DNA from: Auriscalpium vulgare
Taxonomy: Eukaryota > Basidiomycota > Agaricomycetes > Russulales > Auriscalpiaceae
Reading direction: 5' to 3'
Assembly: GCA_019915015.1 (NCBI GenBank)
Contig: JAHBBC010000011.1
Coordinates: forward strand, 310,001-374,000
Length of the DNA: 64,000 nt
The position numbers were made by a program, and so were the translations under genes. The notes beneath the pieces are model-generated. The model had not been told where the DNA came from, ran no database searches, and was given only the letters and a program-made list of their open reading frames with translations. Of this stretch, positions 33,617 through 44,408 are shown piece after piece (the first letter of the stretch is position 1; every line of letters begins with the position of its first letter).

Positions 33617-34110
33617 CTATCCATTGAGAATTCCTTCTAGGTCCTTCCGAAAATTCGGCGGCGGCGGCGGCAAACGCTCTGCGAGCAGCTCTTCCAGGCT
33701 GGATAGCCAACGGAACTTTGTACAAGCTCCAGCAATATGTGCAGCTGGTTTGTGGAGCAAATACTCGCCTTTTCGCTCGTTACCTCTGATGATTTCCTAC
33801 CGTATATTCTGTTACTTTTGACAGACGACCATGACGATCCCTTCCTCGTCACGGCCCGTCAAGCCCTGAATACAGTGTAGCGTGAGCGCCTTGATCTAAT
33901 AATATATGCAGATAAAACTAACCTGCCTCGACAGGAGATAACGCGTCCGCTTCTCTTCCGTGCACGCTATCAGAAGCCTGACGTTTCGGCGCTTTGGGGC
34001 GCGTACGGCACAAGATTTCGCACCTTCTGCCCGGCTGTATCGGGATCCAACGGCGCCCGCACGCATGTTATACGGGGTCTTCCTCACAGGCCTCCCGACT
34101 GCGGCGACTC
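33617..34110 (-). CDS. Small gene of unknown function (approximate model)
   Basis: Minus-strand exons can be followed from AEGAKSCAVRAPKRRNVRLLIACTEEKRTRYLLSRQ (ending near 33,922 at a gtta donor), through ALTLHCIQGLTGRDEEGIVM (about 33,890-33,830), to EIIRGNERKGEYLLHKPAAHIAGAC..., LEELLAERLPPPPPNFRKDLEGILNG and a stop at 33617-33619. The last exon looks strongly coding. HCIQGLTGR resembles a phosphatase P-loop, but the Cys-to-Arg spacing is one residue too long for CX5R, so I do not call a phosphatase. The start was not found; it could extend to about 34,240. It converges on the SprT protease gene. Confidence 0.4.
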
Positions 34111-34320
34111 CATATGTGGGTATAGTCCTGCGAACATGCTTGTGCAGTTGCGCTGTCGATATTTGATGCTGTATATTGCAGTGCAAGGACCGTGGGCACT
34201 TGTATCGTGTGCTCCATATAAAGCCGGCGGCCAGTTGCACTACGGACCCTGACTCACGAGAAAAGTCTGCTTACCCCGAATATAGACAGACTCTTGATAA
34301 GTATCCATTCCTTGACAATA

Positions 34321-35849
34321 ATGTTACCCCAGGGACTAGACAATCAACTGTACGTCGCTTCATCATTCAATTGCCTTCGCGCTAGACTTACCGTGAGTAT
34401 ATTCGTCGCAGGCTCCTCAACTACTACATCGCTATCGCATCCTTCAGTGCGCACTATTCTTGTCTCTCTACCAGTCTCTAACACTACCCACAGCAATATT
34501 GTATTATGACTGGTTTCTCACAGCCATAGATGAAATCAATTATATCTGGCCGCCGAAGAATCGCTTAACCTTCGGATCGACGTTATATTTTCTCAACCGC
34601 TACCTGGCGTTGTTCAGCCATGTTCTGGTTGTGTACGAGGCTCTGGCATCGCACTTAGACGACCACGTACGTGCATTCCTGATACTTAGCCGTGAAGCTT
34701 TCATTCTCATCTCCTAGCTCTCCGCCAGGTGTACGTGTGTGTCATGCCGTTCAGAAGACGCGGAAATGGTGCTAATTCTATTTACAGCTGTGGGGTGCTT
34801 TTGACGTTTCACAGTTATAGCGTCGTGGTCCTGCAAATGTTGGCAGCACGCAAGTCCAGCCAGCCCTGATCTTAATTTCCGTTTCCGTAACACAACCTTA
34901 CGCAGTGATATGTCTTTTGCGTGTCTCCGCGTTGTATGGAAACTCCCGCGTGGTCATATGTATGCTGTCTCTGATCATCATCGCATGTTTCGGTGTCGTC
35001 CTCGTGGGTGTATTCCGCCTTATGTTTCTCTTGCTTCGCTGACTTGCAAGGATTCTGCAGTGGTCCACGCTCCTGTGGTACCCTTCAAAATCGACTGGCA
35101 GCAAAGTCTCCACTTTCCTCCATAGAGATTTCATCAGAGGTTGCAATCCGCTGTATCCGCAGGTCCAGTACGTCTTTCCTGTAAAGGTTTCGAAGATTTT
35201 CGTCGTGTTGACACCGCTCTCAGGGCACTACGTAAGTGCTCGCATTTCCGTGGTAATCCGATGACTGAAGGAATTGAAGGCATAGCGATGACGTGGGCCA
35301 GCGTGCTCATCTTTGATGTCGTTATTTTCGTTCTTACCCTATACAAAGCCCTTCGAGAGGGATGGGCGCAGCCAGGGACATTGTTTCATATACTTCTGCG
35401 AGACGGTACGTCGTCGATCGGTGACACACTTGTCGCAGGATTTGCTGACATATCGACTGTAGGTGCTATATATTTCATGTGAGCATCCTTGACGTAGGTT
35501 TAGTTCGATTCCGGTTGATTGTAGAGACATTGGCCCGGGTAGAATTCTGTTCTTCGCGAACCTCGCCAATATCCTGACATTCTTCGTGAGTCGGCATCTG
35601 CATTCTCAAGAATCTCAACTCACCGCATTAAAAAATTTCCCAGTTCGCTCCGGTGAGTGCGCCTGTGGGACCGCCCAGAATAGAGTGTCCTGATATGATT
35701 GTGGGCAGCCTTTGCTGAAGGGCCTTGGAGGGCTCGTGACGAACATTTTATATGCGACCCTTGTGTCGCGCTTGATGCTCAACCTGCGCGTTGAGAGCAG
35801 TCAGCAAAACGAAGAGCGCGCAAGGGCGCAAGATGTAGATGTCGCATGA
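34321..35849 (+). CDS. DUF6533-type seven-span membrane protein
   Basis: This family is greatly expanded in Agaricomycetes; its function is unknown. Readable exons: MLPQGLDNQL, NYYIAIASFS, AILYYDWFLTAIDEINYIWPPKNRLTFGSTLYFLNRYLALFSH (the family's signature first segment, about 34,495-34,660), QPYAVICLLRVSALYGNSRVVICMLSLIIIACFGVVLVGV (about 34,890-35,020), WASVLIFDVVIFVLTLYKALREGW (about 35,295-35,365), LFFANLANILTF, and the tail PPLLKGLGGLVTNILYATLVSRLMLNLRVES ending DVDVA at 35849. Membrane spans alternate with short loops, as expected. Some small exons remain uncertain, including the exact start. Confidence 0.68.
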
Positions 35850-36123
35850 ATCGCTTGTCCTTGTTGTCTGGTCTGGTAATATAATGCAACGCAGGTTGAT
35901 GATTGCTCCTGTGGGCAGCACGACGCGTCTAGTTCGCCAGCGGCATGCTAATTATCGGACGCCAGCGCCTGACGACGACAACGGTTAAGATGATGCTTGC
36001 CCGACATGCGACATCAACCAACAGACTGATTAACCCGCTCGTGACCGTTCTGACGGCCAACTGAAGTACGCAGTCAGCAACGCTGATGATTAACCGGTCT
36101 TGGGACTCTGCGTTACATCCGGC

Positions 36124-38079
36124 TTACGCCCCCGCGTTAAATATCCACGCTCCAGACTGTACGGATCCAAAGATGAATTGCCCGCCTATCACCTTTGCCC
36201 CGCCATCCATGATCAACCTCGGCTGGCGTGCCACACCCGCCACACCTGTCAACGCCTCCCCGATCTTCACCGCAACATCGAAGTAGTTCAGATTCGCCGC
36301 CACTACAAGGACTGCTCCGCTCCCACTCGACCAAACACCAAGGTCGAGGCGGTTCGCAGTCACTATGTGCTGGTAGTGAACAGGCGGGGAGGAGAGCGGC
36401 GAGGAGAGGATGAATGGGGTGAGCGCGGGCAGTGCGTGCGCAAAAATAGACGCGGCTGCTTTGATGTCGGCGGGAGTGGGGTCGTTCCAAGAGACGGATC
36501 CAAGTCCACCTGCGTTGAGCGCGACGATGTTCTCGACGATCCATTCAGCACCTGTTGGAGCGCGAGACCAGTATCTGCATCATATGAATTCAGCACCGGC
36601 TGCACTGCCTAGAAAGAGATCGAACGCACTCGCTCCCTCCGAAGGCTTGCGGAACAGTCCATACTGCCTTCGCTCTTTCCCACCCAAGGACTTCCATCCT
36701 TTCTTTGAACAACTCCATCCGGACCCGGATGTCCTCAAAGTCACCGACACAGTCGTCACACCCACAGTCACCCTGGATGTCCGTGCAAGGCGTGTTCCAT
36801 CGGACGCTGTACGTCGCGTTGATACCAATCGGATATGTGTCCTGCATCAGAATTGACGTTCCTGTCGAGTACTCTGTAAAGAAGTAGTCGTAGCAATTGA
36901 GGACCAGCGACACGGGGCGGTAAGGATCGAGAATGTTCAGGAGGGCGGCAGAGGTGGCGGGCGCAGTCAGAGGATCTTCGGAACCATCAGGCTCGTCACC
37001 TGTGTAGTAGAGCAGGAGGTTGCTCCGGTTCCTAAGCCGCGTAACCTCTTGTGTTACGGCTGTGGAGTTCATGTAAGTCCTGCATGGTGGCTCAGCAAGA
37101 GGATGATTGAATGGAACGTATCGACTGACCACCGCATATCGTACATAAGCCATAGACCTAATTCCTCCATCTTGTCCACCATGATATTGAACGAGGTGAG
37201 GTTGTCAAAGGTCGGAATGGGGTGAACCTGGTATACTTAAGTCGATATCAACACCTCAAGCTTGGAAAGAGATGATTACGATGTTTATTCTGTATATACA
37301 CGATTAAATTCAGGTGCTCGAAGAGAGGGAGAAACGCCTACCCTGCTGCCTTTATCTCTTCCAGGGCAGTGTCATTTCCTTCCAGGTATCCACCAAAGTT
37401 TGTATAGAAGCCGATTGGAAAAATTGGTTCGTATGCTCCGGCACTGTGCGCAGACTTTGCGAGAAGGGCACCGCTGCGGAGATCGATCTTCGTGATAGAG
37501 CCAATGAAGGGCGGGGGTGATGGAAGGTACACGAAGCTCGCTGGAGTGGATTGGAAAGTTTGCGAAGGCAAAGACAGAAAAGATCCGGTGCAAGTCAGAT
37601 TGAACGGCTTGACGCGCGGTGTGAGGTTTTTCAGGGAGAAAGGCAGTGTGACGGAGCCATTCAAAGGTACCACTCCTGAAGTGAGAGGGTGCCCATTGAG
37701 CGAAACTGTTACACGAAGGACGGGAGCGGGACCATGCGAAGACGAGGGTAGGATGAGCGGCTGTGCGCCTGCTATATTCGAGTAGCGCACGAGAGCATCA
37801 ACAATGATAGCGTTGGACGATGGCGTGGCAAGATCATCCGGCAGGTACGGACTGAGCACTGGGTTACAGCGCAGAGCAAGGAGCGGATTGCCAGAAGCTG
37901 CTGGCACGGCGAATCGACCACCCGGCGCGACGACCGTTTCGTTCGCCATGTAGACCTTGCCGCACCTACCGGAGAAAGTTTTACGATTCTTCACCATGAC
38001 CAGAGTTGATATCTAAGACTCACCAAGCTTGAGCTGCGACACCTGTAGGAACGATGGCGAGGGCGAGGAGGGCATACAT
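36124..38079 (-). CDS. Secreted glycoside-hydrolase-like protein
   Basis: Starts with a signal peptide (MYALLALAIVPTGVAAQA, start 38079). The next exon is beta-rich, with VTLPFSLKNLTPR and FIGSITKIDLRSGALLAKS. It then reads FPIGFYTNFGGYLEGNDTALEEIKAAG, FDNLTSFNIMVDKMEELGLWLMYDMRW, LLLYYTGDEPDGSEDPL, VSLVLNCYDYFFTEY, TYPIGINATYSVRWNTPCTDIQGDCGC, GWERAKAVWTVPQAFGG, WIVENIVALNAGGLGSVSWND and a beta-sandwich-like tail ending GAWIFNAGA (stop 36124). The sequence pattern suggests a (beta/alpha)8 barrel with candidate acidic catalytic residues in TGDEPDG. N-glycosylation sequons are frequent. I cannot assign a CAZy family or a substrate. Confidence 0.65.
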
Positions 38080-39289
38080 GGTGACGGTCGGTTCGTTCCC
38101 TCATGCCGACAGATAGAAGTTAAGTACGAAACGTAGAGGTGGGCTTGCCTGCTTCGATAAGGTCACGCTGAGCTCGACCACATGTAACAGAAGGATGACA
38201 GAAGAACTTAGACAAGCGGCGTTACAGAGGTGCCCAACAGATGATGGGCTGGTTAGTGCATTGCTGAGAGTCAAATGGGATCGACGTCAGCGTGATGGAA
38301 CATTTGTCGCCGATGGAAATGAATATGGTGCGCACCGCTTGAGATGATTAACCGAGGCAAGCCAAGTAACGCGAGCCGCGCACGAAGCATCGAACACCGT
38401 ACCCTGCCTCTCCTCCCACGCCGCCAAAATCTTCTCTCAGCCACGACAGCGAAGAGAGGACCGCCTCCATCTGGAAGTGACACCAACTGGGAAGGCCACG
38501 CAAAACGCATCGGTTTCCTTGATAGAGGCATACTGGCAGCTACTTATCACAGCCTCCACATCAGTTGAAGCGCCAACGAATACTGCGTACTTACTTCACG
38601 AGATTCCGGAGCTTGGTGTCTATCCTGAATTGGTTTTACCGCCGGCATCAACGGCCGGGCGCAACATACAAGTTCCCCGAAGTGCAATCGCAGTGCGACA
38701 GTCACTTCAACCAGTCAGTCTCTGGTCGCTTGCCTCGTATCTCCACGCATCCGCCCATCCGAATCCGCTAATCTCCTACAGGCCATATCACTACCAGACT
38801 GAAGACTCGGGGTAACCGAACTTGTTCCTCCACCGCTGTCCAGGAATCCAAGCCACCCCACTCTCCACAATATATGCGCCTTAGCCGGCGGCCCGCACCC
38901 TTCCTTCGTCGATATTTCTCGATCATGAGACACGGCATACTCCAGGATCTCCACAGCGGGCACTGGTGTGCAGTGTGCACTGCACCTTGCGGAGGCTGAT
39001 TTGCAAAATTCGATGCGCTCGCTGTCGTGAGCGTCGCACCGACGTCCCGGGGATAGCCATCGCCTGGAGCGCTGTTGTTGGACACTACACGCTATCTGCC
39101 CGATAGAATACAGGTCACAAGTACTGCGTCATCACTTGAGACAGGTCACGATATTCGCTCTTGTCTGCAAACAGACTTAGACGGGAATGCCGAACTGGCG
39201 CATGGAGTCGCTTATGATTTGTGGCAGGGCTCGCTGTCTTCTTTGTACGTGTCCGTATTACTCCTATCAACAATCGCTCAGTGGATGTT
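38080..39289. other. Upstream region of the secreted protein; no other gene seen
   Basis: Both strands have open frames of 60-110 codons (for example 38,477-38,815 on the plus strand), but none shows a domain, a splice series or a signal. Confidence 0.4.
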
Positions 39290-40250
39290 GACCATCGCTT
39301 TACGCACTCCCTGTAAGCAGTTTCGGCTACGACCAAGGTGTCATGGGTGGCGTTAATATATGTCGTACTCCGTTCGTACCATGAAGACGGCTATTCGATG
39401 CGTTCTGGCCATCACCACAGCGTAATCGCTGTTTTCCTCATACATCAACTTTGACCCAGGTATGAGGACCCGTCAGAAGGTTGTGTAGCGCACATCACGG
39501 AACCCACACGCCAGGGTGGCATGGTTAGCTGCGGCCGGCCTAATCCTACCCCTTCAACGTACATCCCTGACTGCGTACGGCAGTTTACTACCTCGGCACC
39601 CTCTTCGGTGTGTCGCCGGCGTCTGTCAGCGACATGTATGTGTGATGTAGCGAGCATCCTCTGCGTGCATCAGTGGAGGTGGATCACTTTGCTCGTCTGC
39701 CTATCACGATCGACATCGAGACCTGCATCAAGACAACACTCATTTTGCGTGCGTGTATTGTCCAGTTGTGTTGCTTAATCACTTGCCGGTAGGGGGCCGG
39801 CCTCTGAATCGTCCTTTGTGCTTCTTTGTGCAAGCCTCGGCGCAGAATGCGTCGCGTTTTGCCGTATACGATGCCGTTATATCAACGCGGACATGGGCGG
39901 TGTAGAATGTGCCGTCCTCGTGTCATTAACGACGGCGGTACCGGGTCTCTGAACATCCGCTGTCCCTGTCTGGAGTGTGCCGAGGTGGCTTCGTATACGT
40001 CAAGAGGTGTCGATTCTTTTCTTCAACCGCATCTCTCCGGAGAGCTCACCTGGATGCGTAGACGCATATGTTGCGTTGCAATTCATTCTCGGCATCTTCG
40101 AGGTTGTTGTCACTTACTGGCTCAAATTCGGCCGTTGCTTCGTCGGCGATGGGGATCCCCGAATGTCTTGTTTACCTCGCGCGTTCACAAGTGCTGTTTG
40201 CAGATCGGCTGGAGGCCTGTTCATTTTGTGACCCAACCGTGACAACGCGG
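39290..40250 (+). pseudogene. Decayed MFS sugar transporter
   Basis: Fragments of a major-facilitator hexose transporter lie in order but in different frames, separated by stops. VSSFGYDQGVMGGVNI (about 39,310-39,358) is the family's first-helix signature. A GTGSLN....EVASYTSRG stretch (about 39,935-40,010) matches the loop before helix 5. VALQFILGIFEVVVTYWLKFGRCFVGDG (about 40,065-40,155) matches helices 5-6. The C-terminal half is missing after about 40,160. Because no reading frame links the pieces, it is a pseudogene. Confidence 0.6.
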
Positions 40251-40299
40251 CCGACATGAAGCTCGCAGCTCTCACTTGCGCTCCAGCTCGTACCTTTGG

Positions 40300-43200
40300 C
40301 TTTCGTTCCTTGGTGTATCTTTTGTTCACTGACACCGCCGACCCTCAGTCGATTCGTTGTCGATGTGCATGTCGATGACGATGATAGGAAGAAACTACGT
40401 CAAATTTCCTCTGTGAGTTGAACCCTAGATCCTAGCTGACGAGGTCAACTCTAAAGTGTTCTTCGCCGAGCCCCATGACTCTGTGATGAAAATGTGCTGC
40501 TAGTGCTACTAAAACAAGTTGGACACCTGGATACAATCGCACGACGCCAACGGGCGCGGCGCAGGCAAAGTATCACATCTCAGACCCATCCGTGCCCAAA
40601 ATCTCACCCTTCTTGGTAGCTATGTTACCATCTCCCTGCGCCCGCAACTTGGGGATCGCATCGATTTTTTGGGTGGAATGAACTCCTAGCCAACTCCTAG
40701 CGGACCTTAAGAGCAACAGTATCATTGCATCTGAGGTCGCACAGTGATGGAAAACGATCAATCCCAAAGGGGCCAGACGTCGACCCGGTCGTCTGAAGAC
40801 CAACCTTGTCAAGTGGCTGCGAATGACGGCCGAATTGATGCCTTTCATTTTCATGCAGCTGTGCGTGTAAGACGCAGTGCCTGTGGTGGCGCTTGAGATA
40901 CTGTTTGTTTTTTGTGCGGCATGCCTCCGAGCACCTGACGTCCGCCTGGAATCATATCATTAATGCGACATCAGTCAACGATGGCATCGCTCTGCGGGCA
41001 ATTAATACAAAACACCTATCCGACGACTGAACTGTGCATTGACGCACGCAACCTCCTGATATCGCCACTTGACTGCACTCGTCATATCACATCCTTCTAT
41101 CCGGGTACCGTCTCGCTCGCTCGCCGCCCTGGCAGCCTCTCCGTCTCATGCCCTTCACAACGCGGCTGATAATGGGTCTGCACCAATTAGGCAGCCGCCT
41201 CCCAGCGCAGCGTCTCGCTCATGTTGGGAAAGCGTCCGTGTGCGCTGCTTCTATCGGGCTGCTCACATCGGTGCTTGACTGTTCTCACAGATCCTTCGTA
41301 GTGCTGACGCCCCCGTCATATGATTGCGGATGCCGCTCTAGAATTCGCGGTTGGCCTTGAATCTCCACCGAGATACGATAGCTCACCAGCGTTGACAAAG
41401 GCAGCGACCTCGACGCTTTTCGCCGACCAACGCGGGTTGCTAGACTTCTGTATGAACCCGCGCCGTGCTTCGCGCGCGGCGCGCGCGATGGCGTCGTCTG
41501 CCGACAGCATTGCCTCGACGATTCTCCATGCGGAGAGCCAACTGCCGGCGCCTACGCCCAGCGACGACTATCTGCGGTATCACGCTCCGTGAACATGCAC
41601 GGCTGCTATCTCCGCCAGAGGCCCCGCACGGCGTTGGCCAGCCTATCTGCACGTTTCCTGAGCACGCCAAGTCTACGCACGGACGTGCAGTCATTCGTTT
41701 CATTTCGCTTCGCTTCGCGCTTCTTGCGCCCATCGTTGAGCCATGCCGGGCGCCTGCGCGTCCGTCTGACCGGGCTGGCTGAGCAGGTGCGTTCCCACTT
41801 GGGCGTGCGCGCCCGCCAGGGTCTTGGCCCGCAATGCAAATAGACGTACTGACATCATGTTCACACCCCCTTGCGCTCTACACCCGCAGCCTAGAATGTG
41901 CGCAGGCGACGCATCCACGGGAACGTCGCAAGGCATCCGTCGTGCTCCTTCCGCTGCGGTCGTGCCTGGGTCTGCTCGTGCTGCACGCCGGGCGTTAGCG
42001 ACGTGCGAGGGGCTCGCAGGACATCTGTTCCTATCTCGGCAGGGGAGCCGCGTTGAAATGGATCGCAGCTCGTGGATCTGCGAGGGCGTGCGCGGCGAGT
42101 GGATGGGCTGGCGAAGGCGATTTGCACGTATCGCTGCGAGGACGCATCTTTTCTTCCCGGATGCCAGGCGTCGGGGTTTGCGAAGCAGATGAATCTGTGA
42201 TCTGTGCCTTTTGCTTTTCCTCCGAGCGCTGTCGGCTAGCGGGCACGGTCACGATAATGAAGATAGACCTTTCGCTGACAGGCTGGCAGTGGTCGAGCCT
42301 CAGGCGCGATTTGCAGAAGAGGATGTGGGCGCAGCGATGGTCACGTGAGAGGCACTTTTGTCGAGGTGCATTCTGGAATCTTGTTGGTCCGAAAGTGTGG
42401 GTACGCAGAAGCACCAGAGAAGAAGCGTGCAGCTTGCCGTCCTTCCAGAGTGTCACTTGAGAGCTGAATAGCGGGTGGAGGCCGTTCCGTTTTTTGTTTC
42501 TGTGAAACGCGCGTTGCGTCTGGCGTCCGCTTCTGTCTTCGGGCACGGTGTGCCGAGGGTTCATTTTGTGTCGGCGTGTCGACAACGAGGACGTCCCCGC
42601 GGAACGTGGCGTGGCGTAGCTGTGCATTGGCACACACAGTGACAGGGGAGCATGAGCACGGTGGCGGCACGCTGCAACCTTCCATTCCCAATCCCATCCC
42701 CCACATCGTCTCGGATGGGTCCGTGGGCTCGCGTAGCTTCTTGGTAGCCCTGTGCAGCAACGTGGCGGCTGCGGGCGGGCAGGGGGCGGAGGCATGGCAC
42801 GTTGCAACACGGCTGTCGTCGCGTTCCCCGCATTTAATTATCGCCAGTCTCCGAGTCGGGTACGCCGGCTACTCGCTTAGATTACGGACAGCCGCGCAAC
42901 TCGCCAGTGTCGAGGGCTCTTCATTGACGCTTGGCTCCTCCTCTGCGCTGGTGAGGACGGCTATCACGGCGTCGCTGGCTGTGAGGGCACGTCGTATATG
43001 GCAAGTCCTGGATGCTATATTGGGCATTTGTGTCTGATCGATGTGGACCGCATAAGGAGTAGTTATCGATGGTGCGCGAACTGAGATGTTCAGCAGCCTC
43101 TGCGAAGTGTTATTCACGCAGGTTTGAAGACCGGAATTGCGGGGGCGGACTCGGGTGGGACTGGTCATGCGTGTTCGTCTGCAGTTGTGGGCGTCTGGGC

Positions 43201-44408
43201 GGCGCGTACATGGGGATGGGTGGAGCACTGGCACCGAACGGCCAAGGATGGCTCGCGAGAGACGAAGACGCGGGATGGGCGGGTCCACTAATTGACAGAG
43301 TCATTGATGGAACATGGCTTGCGGCGTAAATCGAAGCACATGCGGGCTGGCGCCTGCAGGTTGCGAGCTTCTTGCTTCGTCCCGGATCTTCAGCGTAAAA
43401 TCGGGCGCCCGGGCGCCGGGTCAGGACGACGCGACGTACGACAGTGGGCGTGCGGTGGCCCGGCAAATAGGGATGCGTGGGCCGTATAATGCACGGTGAC
43501 AAGGGTAGATGGTTGCTGTGTCTGCCTGTCCAGGTACGTGATATTGGTAGTCCGGGGGGCGGGACTAGTGTACTGTTCCTAGTGATATCTGCTGTGCGCT
43601 GCGTATCCAGCAATTCGCATCACGGAGCCAGTGAGCATGCGAATGCGCGACGGATAGCAGGTCTGCGCACCATAAAAGGGAAGTATTGGGGAACGCCCAG
43701 CGGGCTGCCCAGGGTAGCAGTTGAATCTCAGCCGACCTCGAGGCAATAAATGATACGCCTCGTGATGCTGCGATCTGGAAAGGGCGAAAGGCAGCCTTCT
43801 GAGCGTTCGACGCCCGCCTTTCCGCTCCGAGGGCAGGGTCAAGGGTTAGACGCAGAGATCAGAATGTCGCTCGGCTAGCGAGGACATCATTCGATTCGGC
43901 AGCGGCAGTGCGAGCGAGCTGTGATGCTGGTAACGAGCATTTAGTTGTTTACGGTGCGGGGGGAGGGGGTGTACGCGGTTGACGTAGAGGACGAGCGCGA
44001 GGAAGGGCCCACGTTCGCAGACGGCTTCCGAGGTGGAAGGGAGGGTATGCGTCACGGCGGGCATGACCTGCCTCGAGGACGAGCCGGGTGGAAATGAAGG
44101 CGGTTGCTATTCTGATATGTGTTAGCTGGCCGGGGTGTCGTCGGGCGGCGGGAAGGCACAGGCCCGGGACCGCCGCAGAGCTCGGCGCGGGGGGCCGAAT
44201 TCACGCGCGGGATGTGCAGCGGAGCCCGAATCGCGGGGGAATGACGCGTGCGGGGCCCGAAATACAGACGGGCGGAGGGCGAATCGGCGGGCCGGAAGGA
44301 GTAACAGATTGGCAGTGGCGTGTGTTGGCTATAACGCTCGCTCGCCGCCTCTGCTCTTTTTCGTTCTTTTCTCTTTTTCTTGTCGACGCCCCCGCCCAGG
44401 TTCTTTAA
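40300..44408. other. Gene-poor 4.1 kb upstream of the GATA factor
   Basis: No confident gene. The best coding-like island is minus strand about 41,580-41,390 (SWLSAWRIVEAMLSADDAIARAAREARRG), bounded by an acceptor-like TAG and a GTGAGC donor. It has no partner exons and no family match. Purine-rich GC blocks become denser from about 43,800 to 44,350 and a pyrimidine tract precedes 44,400, as expected for a long promoter and leader of a regulatory gene. Confidence 0.4.

Noticed and set aside
33830..33890. Dual-specificity phosphatase active site (HCIQGLTGR)
   Set aside because: Six residues lie between Cys and Arg, not five, and no other phosphatase motif is near.
43069..43329. Plus-strand Gly/Trp/Cys-rich open frame
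   Set aside because: Overlapped by a longer minus frame, no splice sites, no signal peptide and no family resemblance.
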